Assembly: GCA_031271325.1 (NCBI GenBank)
Contig: JAISVY010000063.1
Span: 1-18,422, forward strand
Origin: Oscillospiraceae bacterium
GTDB lineage: Bacteria; Bacillota; Clostridia; Oscillospirales; UBA929
Length of the DNA: 18,422 nt
Direction: 5' to 3'
The position numbers were made by a program, and so were the translations under genes. The notes under the pieces are model-generated. The model saw only the letters and a program-made list of their open reading frames with translations, was not told the DNA's origin and did no database searches. Position 1 is the stretch's first letter. Every line of letters starts with the position of its first letter. Positions 1 through 7,169 of the stretch are shown in pieces.

Positions 1-27
1 CGCTCCGATTTAACAAAGAGATCGTTC

Positions 28-56
28 TTGACAGCACACCGGCACCCTGTTATACT
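28..56 (+). promoter_or_regulatory. sigma-A promoter upstream of the AraC-GH43 fusion gene
   Basis: TTGACA (28-33) and TATACT (51-56) are separated by exactly 17 bp, a near-perfect housekeeping promoter. Transcription would begin near 62-64. The transcript would then meet the intrinsic terminator at 126-164 before reaching the start codon at 249, so this promoter either makes a short leader RNA or feeds the fusion gene through read-through. No gene is visible in 1-248. An open frame runs from the window edge to the TAG at 145-147, but nothing in it is recognisable. Confidence 0.7.
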
Positions 57-125
57 GAAAATGCAAGGGCGCTGCGTGATAAACGGTCAGCCCTTCGCTG
101 AGAAATCAGTGAGAAAAAACCTCAA

Positions 126-164
126 AGAAACCGTCGTTGTGGACTAGCGGCGGTTTCTGTTTTT
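126..164 (+). terminator. intrinsic terminator or attenuator in the leader of the fusion gene
   Basis: AGAAACCGTCG (126-136) pairs with CGGCGGTTTCT (148-158), an 11-bp stem with one G-U pair and an 11-nt loop. G159 and five T residues (160-164) follow. It lies about 65 nt downstream of the predicted start from the 28-56 promoter and 85 nt upstream of the ATG at 249. It could end an upstream gene, but its place between a strong promoter and a sugar-regulator gene also suits attenuation. Confidence 0.65.
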
Positions 165-248
165 CGCGATGTCCGTGACAGTGAACCGCCAGATATGCGG
201 CGTAATCCGTATGAAGCATATTTTGCTGAATAAAATGGGGGCGTTTTT

Positions 249-3200
249 ATGGACATCAAGCCCGATAAAATCCATGAAACGGTGAATTATGAGCCGGGAT
301 CGCTGTTTCTGTTCCATCAGAATTACAGGACCGATATTTATCCCGATCATTGGCATGACGCGATTGAAATCATTATGCCCATACAGGGCGGATACAAGAT
401 TGAAATCAATCATCAGCCGTTTTATTTGGCGGAGCGCGATGTGCTGATCATCCCCTCCGACGAACTGCACTCCCTGCATCCGACGGATGAGAACGGACAG
501 CGTGTAATTTTGCAATTCAGCTTAGAATCGTTAAACGCAATCCGCGGTTTCATAAACGCCTCGCATATTTACTCCGAAACGCAGGTCATCACCGCGAAAA
601 GCGATCCGGATTTGCATAGCGCGGTGGAAATCCTGCTGCTCAAAATGCTGGATGAATTTCTAAGCAGGAACGTGTATTTTGAGGTATCAATTACAAATAA
701 AATTGTCGATTTGACCTTGTGCCTGGCGCGTAAACATAAAGCGGAAAGCGAGGCGCAGTATAAGAATTTGGTTAAGCGCAAGGGGCATGTCGAACGGTTG
801 AATGAGTGCCTTACGTTTATCGACAGACGCTGTAACGAAAATCTGACGCTTGAAATAACGGCGGATTTCAGCGGATTCAGCAAGTTTCATTTCGCTCGCT
901 GGTTTCGGGAGTATTCCGGTTTTACGTTCCATGAATTTTTGACCAAGTCGAGAGTTGACAAAGCGGAAGCCATGCTGCTCAGCACGTCGCGCCCCGTATC
1001 GGAAATAGCGCTGGAGGCCGGTTTTCAAAGCACGTCTACCTTCAATCGCGCTTTTAAGAAACTCAAGGAATGTACACCGCAGGAATACCGGTTTTTACAT
1101 TACTTAGAGCAGCGATCGTATTCCGCCGGCGAGACGGAGAACGCTTACCGGGCGGCGATCACCATGAAAACGCCTGTGCCGGCAGGTATCCGGCCTCCGC
1201 CGAACGCCGAAAACCGGACGAACGGCGCGGCGCCGTCCCTATGGGCGGACATACCGGATCCGGACGTGATCCGGGTGGGCGACGTCTATTATATGATCAG
1301 CACAACAATGTATTTCTGCCCCGGTATCCCGGTGATGAAGTCGCGCGATCTGCGAAACTGGGAAATTGTGAACTATGTTTATGACATTCTGGACGACAGC
1401 GACGCCTGCGCCTTGCGTAACGGCGCAAGCGCCTACGGAAAGGGGAGCTGGGCCGGAACGCTGCGGTATCATAACGGTGTGTTTTATGTCGCCGCCGCGT
1501 CGTTTACAACAGGGAAGACATACATCTTCCAGACCGAAGACATCGAAAACGGGGCGTGGCGGCGCTTTGAAATAGACGGGGTGTTCCACGACCCCTCGAT
1601 GCTGTTTGACGACGACGGGCGGGTTTATTTGGTATACGGAGCCGGCACTATTCGGATTATCGAGCTGACGCCCGCCGCCGACGCCATTCTGCAAAACGGG
1701 CTGAACAGGGTCATCATTGAGAAAGCGGACGCGGGCGGAGACAGCGGGCTGCCGGCGGAGGGATCGCATCTTTATAAAATTGACGGCCGCTACTATTTGT
1801 TTTTGATCGCATGGCCGGCGGCGGGTTCAAATCGCAGAATAGAGCTTTGTTACCGCACCGGTCATATAGAGGGTCCGTATGAAGGGCGCGTCGTGCTGGA
1901 CTGCGGCCCGGGGCATAAAAACAACGGGCTGGCGCAAGGCGGCATCTTCGACACGCCGGACGGCAAATGGGCCGCCATGCTGTTTCAGGATCGCGGCGCG
2001 GTCGGGCGCGTACCGTTTCTGCTGCCGGTATCGTGGGCGGACAATTGGCCGGTTTTCGGCCTGAAAGGCCGCGATCTGTCCGTGGCGGCACCGGCAGGGA
2101 TCATCATGTCCGATGAATTCTATCCGTCCCGTTTCGCAAGAGACTTTTCCGCGCGCAACGGCACAGGGTACCGGTACAGGCATATCGGCGAACTGTCCGG
2201 CGCGGAAAGCATGACGGATACGGAACTTCTGGTAAACGGTCACTTCACGGACGGTCTGAATCATTGGGATGTGATGGAGGTAGCCGAGATTGCCATAACG
2301 GACGACGAAACATTTGAGGGAACGCCTGTGTTGTTTGTGTCGGAGCGCGGCACCACCGCGTCAAGCCCGCGTCAGTTTATAACGGGCAAGGTTAAGCCGG
2401 ATGACGTGCTTGAAGTGCGCGCTTATGTATTATACAAGTCCGGACCCTCCCGCAAAGAATTTAACATCAGCATCCGAAACGGAAGCTCTTGGGAAGGCAT
2501 AGACATCATGGGAACAGGAATGGTCAAAAAAGGGGAATGGGGTCTTGTAAAAGGCGTGTATACGCTTCCGGGCGGCGCTGATCTGTCCGAAACTTCGATT
2601 TTCGTCGAAACGCCGTGGGTGGAAAAACCCAAGAAGGATTCTGACATCATGGACTTTTATGTCGGATATGTTTCCGCCGTCTCCAAAGCGCTGCCTCGGA
2701 ATACCGCGCCGATGCCCGGAGAGAACGATCCTTCCGAAACCCGGTTACCGCTCCCGTGGCAATGGAACCATAATCCCGATCACAACCTCTGGACATTGAC
2801 GGAACGCTCCGGTTACCTGCGCCTCAAGTCAAAATATCTATGCAGCGGATTGACCGACGCGCGCAACACCCTGACACAGAGGACCTTCGGTCCGGCATGC
2901 GCCGCCGCCGCCGCGCTGGAAACCGACGGCATGAACGACGGGGATACGGCGGGACTCGCCGCCTTGCAGGAACTGTACGGGTATGTCGGCGTGAAGGTGG
3001 TCAACGGCGTGAAAAGCATCGTCGCGGTCAGCGCCGTGACCGGGCAGGCGCGTGAAATCGAAAGCGTACCCGTTCAACAGGACCGCGTGTACCTGAGGGC
3101 GGACTTTCGCTTTGATGACGCCGACACGGCCGTCTTTTTCTACAGTCTGGACGAACTGAATTGGCACCCGATCGGAGAGCCTTTGCAGATGCGGTATAAA

Positions 3201-5135
3201 CTGTCACATTTTACTGGGTACCGGTTTGCGCTGTTTTATTTTTCAACGCAAATTGCGGGCGGGCACGCGGACTTCGATTACTTCCGTCTCTGCGATACGC
3301 CGCCGCGCAGCGACGAAGGCTTGACGGTATTGAACGCGTCTCTGGACGGAGACGCCGAAATTGTGGGCGTAATCCGCGCGGAAACCGAGATTGCTGTGCG
3401 CATGGATGCGCTGCCCGCGGGCGTTTACGAGGGGATTTATTTCTCGATGCCGATACCCGAGGCGTTCCGCGTGACCGATGTTATCTTTCATTCGGACAAT
3501 ATCACGGGCAGCGCGGTCTATGAAGCGGACGGCAATCAACTGCGTCTGTCGGTGACGGGGGAGAACGTTGGGTTTGGCAACAACACATCCGATGTATTCG
3601 CCGTTTTGAAACTCTCGCTCAACGATTACGCGGCGGAAGACACGGTTATACACTTGCGGCCGGACCACCTCTATGTACGGGGCGGCAATGCGGCGTACCG
3701 CATCCACGGCGCGCGCGCCGCTATCACCGTAACGGCGCCCGGAACCGGAGCGGCGGCAAAAATACCGGGATACGCCAACCCGCTTGTCAGCCATACATAC
3801 GGAGCCGACCCCTGGGCGATGGAATATGACGGCAGGGTCTATCTGTACCTGACAGGCGATTCATACGAATATGACGAATTTGGCCGGCTGACAGACAATA
3901 CATACGGAAAAATCAACACAATACAGATGATCTCTTCGTCCGACCTCATCAATTGGACCGACCACGGGCTTATAACCGCCGCGGGCGCGAACGGCGCGGC
4001 AAAGTGGGCGGAACATTCGTGGGCACCCGCCGTCGCATGCAAGGAAGGCAAATTCTTCCTATACTTCGCCAATGACGCGTCCAACATCGGGGTGCTGACG
4101 GCGGATACGCCGACCGGTCCCTGGGCGGACCCCGTCGGCGGACCGTTGATTCACCGCGCCGTACCGGGCGTTAAGGATGTTACATGGTGCTTTGACCCGG
4201 CGGTATTGGTGGATGACGACGGAAGCGCGTATCTGTATTTCGGCGGCGGGCTGCCGTCCGTGTCGCCGGAGGATGTTCTGCACCCCCGCACCGCCCGCGT
4301 TATCCGGCTCGGCGCAGATATGATCAGCACGGTCGGAGAAGCCGTCGCAATCGACGCGCCGGCGCTGTTTGAGGATTCGGGTATCCACAAGCACAACGGA
4401 ACGTATATCTATTCCTATTGTTCCAACTTTGAAAAGCCGCGCACCGCCGGATATCCGCTTTACGGAGAAATTGCGTATATGACCGCCGGCCATCCGATGG
4501 GACCGTTTACCTATGCCGGAACGTTTTTGAAAAACCCCTCTGAGTTTTTCGGCGTGGGCGGGAATAACCATCACTGCGTCTTTACGTTTCGCGGGCAGGA
4601 TTACGTCGCGTATCACGCGCAGACGCTGGGAAAAGCCCTGGGGCGCGCAAAAGGTTACCGTTCGCCCCATATAAATCGCTTGGCGTATTACGGGGACGGA
4701 ACAATTCAACCGGTCACAGCCGACAGGAAAGGCGTCGCGCTATGGGAACCGGTCAATCCGTACCGGCTGTCGGAGGCGGTCACCTTCGCCTGGTGTTCGG
4801 GGATAAACGCGGAGGACGGGGTTATCACGCATATTCACGACGGCGACTGGCTGGCCGTCGCGAACGTCGATTTCGGCGCGGACGGCGCTTCGCGCTTCCG
4901 GGCAAATATACTTTCGCGCGCCGGCGGAAAAATTGAAATCAAGCTGGACAGCCCCACGGGCGAAGTCCTCGGTTTTTTGGGCACCGGCACAAGCAGCCCG
5001 GGGAGTTCATGGGAATTCCGGTCCTGTGAGATAACCCCCGTTACCGGTGTGCGGAACGTCTTCTTTGTGTTTTCGGGCGACGGCGACGGCGACCTTTTCC
5101 GTTTCAAAAGCTGGCAGTTCGATCAGAATAAGTAG
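249..5135 (+). CDS. AraC-type regulator fused to a multidomain GH43/GH43 arabinoxylan hydrolase
   Basis: This single uninterrupted frame encodes 1628 residues. Residues about 20-90 form an AraC-type cupin sensor (HWHDAIEI), and 183-282 form an AraC double helix-turn-helix ending TPQEYR (second HTH 250-281). After a short linker comes a first GH43 module (about 330-640) with the expected acidic triad D337 (IPDPDV), D448 (FHDPSM) and E504 (AEGSH). A CBM4/9-like module follows (659-812), then the beta-sandwich domain usual at the C terminus of GH43 xylosidases (about 837-1015, starting WQWNHNPD), a cohesin-like beta domain (about 1025-1165), a second GH43 module of arabinofuranohydrolase type (about 1171-1493; D1187, D1316, E1375) and a CBM6-like module (about 1505-1625). 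There is no signal peptide and no membrane segment. Ordinary AraC regulators are about 280-300 residues and end where the linker starts here. The ATG at 249 has a weak GGGGG ribosome site, and an in-frame ATG at 1164 could give an enzyme-only product. Domain families come from motifs and are solid for AraC and GH43, less so for the cohesin-like part. Confidence 0.9.
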   Translation: MDIKPDKIHETVNYEPGSLFLFHQNYRTDIYPDHWHDAIEIIMPIQGGYKIEINHQPFYLAERDVLIIPSDELHSLHPTDENGQRVILQFSLESLNAIRGFINASHIYSETQVITAKSDPDLHSAVEILLLKMLDEFLSRNVYFEVSITNKIVDLTLCLARKHKAESEAQYKNLVKRKGHVERLNECLTFIDRRCNENLTLEITADFSGFSKFHFARWFREYSGFTFHEFLTKSRVDKAEAMLLSTSRPVSEIALEAGFQSTSTFNRAFKKLKECTPQEYRFLHYLEQRSYSAGETENAYRAAITMKTPVPAGIRPPPNAENRTNGAAPSLWADIPDPDVIRVGDVYYMISTTMYFCPGIPVMKSRDLRNWEIVNYVYDILDDSDACALRNGASAYGKGSWAGTLRYHNGVFYVAAASFTTGKTYIFQTEDIENGAWRRFEIDGVFHDPSMLFDDDGRVYLVYGAGTIRIIELTPAADAILQNGLNRVIIEKADAGGDSGLPAEGSHLYKIDGRYYLFLIAWPAAGSNRRIELCYRTGHIEGPYEGRVVLDCGPGHKNNGLAQGGIFDTPDGKWAAMLFQDRGAVGRVPFLLPVSWADNWPVFGLKGRDLSVAAPAGIIMSDEFYPSRFARDFSARNGTGYRYRHIGELSGAESMTDTELLVNGHFTDGLNHWDVMEVAEIAITDDETFEGTPVLFVSERGTTASSPRQFITGKVKPDDVLEVRAYVLYKSGPSRKEFNISIRNGSSWEGIDIMGTGMVKKGEWGLVKGVYTLPGGADLSETSIFVETPWVEKPKKDSDIMDFYVGYVSAVSKALPRNTAPMPGENDPSETRLPLPWQWNHNPDHNLWTLTERSGYLRLKSKYLCSGLTDARNTLTQRTFGPACAAAAALETDGMNDGDTAGLAALQELYGYVGVKVVNGVKSIVAVSAVTGQAREIESVPVQQDRVYLRADFRFDDADTAVFFYSLDELNWHPIGEPLQMRYKLSHFTGYRFALFYFSTQIAGGHADFDYFRLCDTPPRSDEGLTVLNASLDGDAEIVGVIRAETEIAVRMDALPAGVYEGIYFSMPIPEAFRVTDVIFHSDNITGSAVYEADGNQLRLSVTGENVGFGNNTSDVFAVLKLSLNDYAAEDTVIHLRPDHLYVRGGNAAYRIHGARAAITVTAPGTGAAAKIPGYANPLVSHTYGADPWAMEYDGRVYLYLTGDSYEYDEFGRLTDNTYGKINTIQMISSSDLINWTDHGLITAAGANGAAKWAEHSWAPAVACKEGKFFLYFANDASNIGVLTADTPTGPWADPVGGPLIHRAVPGVKDVTWCFDPAVLVDDDGSAYLYFGGGLPSVSPEDVLHPRTARVIRLGADMISTVGEAVAIDAPALFEDSGIHKHNGTYIYSYCSNFEKPRTAGYPLYGEIAYMTAGHPMGPFTYAGTFLKNPSEFFGVGGNNHHCVFTFRGQDYVAYHAQTLGKALGRAKGYRSPHINRLAYYGDGTIQPVTADRKGVALWEPVNPYRLSEAVTFAWCSGINAEDGVITHIHDGDWLAVANVDFGADGASRFRANILSRAGGKIEIKLDSPTGEVLGFLGTGTSSPGSSWEFRSCEITPVTGVRNVFFVFSGDGDGDLFRFKSWQFDQNK

Positions 5136-5177
5136 CGGCGGGCGCGCTTCCGTCCGTTCATAAAAAATTAACAACAT

Positions 5178-5203
5178 AGCAATAATTGAGCAACAATTAG
5201 CAA
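5178..5203 (+). promoter_or_regulatory. three AGCAA direct repeats, candidate AraC-type operator
   Basis: AGCAA occurs at 5178-5182, 5189-5193 and 5199-5203. The first two copies are each followed by YAATT, giving AGCAATAATT and AGCAACAATT. The copies are 11 and 10 bp apart, so they face the same side of the helix. They lie about 45-70 bp upstream of the predicted transcription start of the binding-protein gene. AraC-family activators typically bind such half-sites next to the -35 region, and an AraC domain is encoded just upstream. Binding itself is inferred. Confidence 0.5.
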
Positions 5204-5208
5204 CGGAT

Positions 5209-5222
5209 GATAAGCGCTTTGA
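5209..5222 (+). promoter_or_regulatory. cre-like (CcpA) site in the -35 region
   Basis: GATAAGCGCTTTGA contains the AAGCGCTTT core of the catabolite-responsive element and differs from the ideal TGAAAGCGCTTTCA mainly in its outer bases. It sits where the -35 box of the 5235-5240 promoter would be, so a bound CcpA would block polymerase. Carbon catabolite repression is usual for xylan loci in Firmicutes. The outer mismatches keep confidence moderate. Confidence 0.4.
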
Positions 5223-5231
5223 CGAATACCG

Positions 5232-5240
5232 TGTTATAAT
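5232..5240 (+). promoter_or_regulatory. extended -10 promoter of the binding-protein/permease operon
   Basis: TGTTATAAT (5232-5240) is a TGnTATAAT extended -10 element. No good -35 box lies 16-18 bp upstream; the DNA there is the cre-like site, with the AGCAA repeats behind it. A perfect extended -10 with a poor -35 is typical of activator-dependent promoters. The start would be near 5246-5247, leaving a leader of about 84 nt before the GTG at 5331. Confidence 0.6.
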
Positions 5241-5241
5241 A

Positions 5242-5273
5242 GGGCATGTTAATTGGTCACAATTGACATGCCC
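5242..5273. promoter_or_regulatory. 32-bp near-perfect palindrome over the transcription start, candidate operator
   Basis: GGGCATGTTAATTG (5242-5255) and CAATTGACATGCCC (5260-5273) are inverted repeats matching at 13 of 14 positions around GTCA. It begins one base after the -10 box and spans the predicted start, the classic place for a repressor operator. No T-tract follows, so it is not a terminator. Only its downstream part would be transcribed, which favours a DNA site over an RNA hairpin. The cognate protein is unknown; its twofold symmetry would suit a dimer such as LacI or GntR rather than AraC. Confidence 0.5.
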
Positions 5274-5330
5274 GCATTTGTTGAGCGGCGCGTTGCAAAA
5301 CGCGACAAAAAGTGAAAGGGGACATATCCA

Positions 5331-7064
5331 GTGAAAATCAAAAAAGCAATCGCACTGATCCTCAGCTTCGTATTTATCCTGTGTCTCTTCGGCGCGTGTA
5401 CCTCCAATTCCCCGGCCGATTCCGCCGCCTCCCCCGGTCAAAACGACACGCCTTCGTCTAACGACGGAGACAGCGGAGACGGCGATACCCCTCCGGCCGG
5501 TAAAGACCCGATTACCTTTACCATGTTTGTAGCCGGTCCCGGCGAAGCGCCGCCGGAGACAAATAAAATTGTCAAAAAGATTCAAGAGCTCACCGGCGTC
5601 ACCATCGAGTTTGAATTCCTTGTCGGCGACATGGAACAAAAAGTCGGCACCATGATCTTCGGCGGCGAGTATCCCGACTTTATCGGAGCGGGCAACGCCC
5701 GCGGGCAATTCTTAAACGCCGGTTCGTTCGCCGCGCTGGACGAGTATCTCCCGAACTACCCGAACCTGTGGAGCCACTTCTCTCCCTACGAAAAAAGGCT
5801 GCGCAACGTTTCCGAAGACGGCAAGATCTACATATTGGACATCTGGGGACGCCAGTACAGGCTTGAAGACGGAGAAGACGACCTGTATGAGGCCGATTAC
5901 AACGGTCCCGCTTTCTGGATCCAAAAAGACGTGCTCGCTTGGGACAACTACTCCTACCCCAAAACACTGGAAGAACTCTTCGATCTTCTCGAGCGCTACT
6001 ACGCCGCGTTCCCCACCATCGACGGTCAGCCCACCCTCCCGTTCGAGATTCTCTCTGACGGCTGGCGCTCGTTCTGCCTGAAGAACGCCCCGCAGCATTT
6101 GGTCGGCGGGCGTAACGAAGGCGACGTAGTCATGAAGGATTACAACACCTTTGAGGTTGAAATCTACCAAAACAAAGACTACGCGAAGGACTACTATAAG
6201 ACGCTCAACGAAGCGTACAAAAAGGGTCTGATCAATCCGGAGACATTCACCAGGCTGTTTGACCAATACCTCAACGTCCTGTCAACCGGCCGCGTTCTGT
6301 GCATGTTTGACCAGCAGTGGAACTTCCAAGACGGCGAAAATGTCCTTGTCGGTGAAAACAAGCTGGAGCGCACCTATGTACCGCTCGGAATTTCCTACAG
6401 CGGCGAGCCTGTCGCTTACAACCGGGTGCGGTCAAACGGTATTGTCGGCGGCAACGGCATGGGCATCAGCGTCAGCTGCAAAGACATCCCGAGAGCGATG
6501 GAGTTTATGGAGCAGCTGCTGAGCGAAGAGATCCAAACGCTTATGTACTGGGGCATCGAAGGCGAAGACTACTATGTCACCGAAGACGGGCGCTATCGCC
6601 GCACCCCGGAGCAAAAAGCCAACTTTGACAACCCTGACTGGAGACTGGCCAACGCGGGTATGGTCATCGGCGACCAATTCCCGAAACTGGAAGGCCGCTT
6701 CCCCAACGGAAACGCCGTCAATGCCGGGAACCAGCCCGAAGAACGGCTGGAGAACCAGTTCGACTACGACAAAGAATTCTACAGCCATTACGGATTCTTC
6801 AGCAAAAGCGACTTCCTGCCCACGATGGCAAACCCCAACTATCCCGAAATCTGGTCGATCTTCTCCACCATGCCTGACGATGACCCGACAAAGATTGTAT
6901 TCACGCAGTTAACAGAGCTTCAGGACCGTTACCTGCCGGGCGTAATCATGTCGGACGATTTTGAAGCGGCTTGGACAGAATACGCGGCAAGGTACGAAGA
7001 AATCGACTACCAAACACTGGAAACCACAATTCAGCAAGCGGTCGCCGAGCGCTATGACCCCTAA
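5331..7064 (+). CDS. ABC transporter extracellular sugar-binding lipoprotein
   Basis: The product has 577 residues and begins with a lipoprotein signal peptide: KIKK, a hydrophobic stretch, and FGAC with the lipidated cysteine at residue 23. A low-complexity Ser/Gly/Asp/Pro tether (about 24-58) precedes a family-1-type solute-binding domain that opens PITFTMFVAGPGE. Length and sequence match the large oligosaccharide-binding proteins that partner LplB/YtcP permeases. It would hold imported oligosaccharides at the outer face of the membrane. The neighbouring xylanase and GH43 genes point to xylo- or arabinoxylo-oligosaccharides, but this is inference. The start is GTG with AAAGGGGA at 5315-5322, 8 nt upstream. 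A hairpin separates it from the permease genes and may keep its mRNA in excess over theirs. Confidence 0.92.
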   Translation: MKIKKAIALILSFVFILCLFGACTSNSPADSAASPGQNDTPSSNDGDSGDGDTPPAGKDPITFTMFVAGPGEAPPETNKIVKKIQELTGVTIEFEFLVGDMEQKVGTMIFGGEYPDFIGAGNARGQFLNAGSFAALDEYLPNYPNLWSHFSPYEKRLRNVSEDGKIYILDIWGRQYRLEDGEDDLYEADYNGPAFWIQKDVLAWDNYSYPKTLEELFDLLERYYAAFPTIDGQPTLPFEILSDGWRSFCLKNAPQHLVGGRNEGDVVMKDYNTFEVEIYQNKDYAKDYYKTLNEAYKKGLINPETFTRLFDQYLNVLSTGRVLCMFDQQWNFQDGENVLVGENKLERTYVPLGISYSGEPVAYNRVRSNGIVGGNGMGISVSCKDIPRAMEFMEQLLSEEIQTLMYWGIEGEDYYVTEDGRYRRTPEQKANFDNPDWRLANAGMVIGDQFPKLEGRFPNGNAVNAGNQPEERLENQFDYDKEFYSHYGFFSKSDFLPTMANPNYPEIWSIFSTMPDDDPTKIVFTQLTELQDRYLPGVIMSDDFEAAWTEYAARYEEIDYQTLETTIQQAVAERYDP

Positions 7065-7101
7065 CCCTATCCGCTGACGCAAACCTGATTCCGCAGGATA
7101 T

Positions 7102-7141
7102 AAAGGGGTGACCTCAGGTCTTAACCTTTGGTCACCCCTTT
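7102..7141 (+). terminator. intercistronic hairpin between binding-protein and permease genes
   Basis: AAAGGGGTGACC (7102-7113) pairs perfectly with GGTCACCCCTTT (7130-7141) around a 16-nt loop. It is followed by CGGGATTTC, not a clean T-tract, so full termination is unlikely. Similar hairpins between binding-protein and permease genes act as partial terminators or shield the upstream mRNA from 3' decay, so binding protein outnumbers permease. It lies 28 nt before the permease ATG. Confidence 0.6.
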
Positions 7142-7169
7142 CGGGATTTCATACATGGAGGTTTGATCT

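Noticed and set aside
61..147. 28-codon open frame (MQGRCVINGQPF...) ending in the loop of the leader terminator, as a leader peptide
   Set aside because: Its ATG lies at or before the predicted transcription start near 62-64 and has no ribosome site. The frame is also open back to the window edge, so it is more likely chance or the tail of something upstream.
3243..3794. Long minus-strand open frames opposite the fusion gene (also 4059-4709 and 1239-1769)
   Set aside because: They are antisense to recognisable protein domains, have no ribosome sites, and their translations look like low-complexity shadow sequence.
249..5135. Assembly frameshift as the cause of the giant ORF
   Set aside because: The frame stays open through seven recognisable domains in the correct phase without a shift. 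A lost stop at the AraC/GH43 junction cannot be excluded and is listed as a finding, but no direct sign of error is visible.
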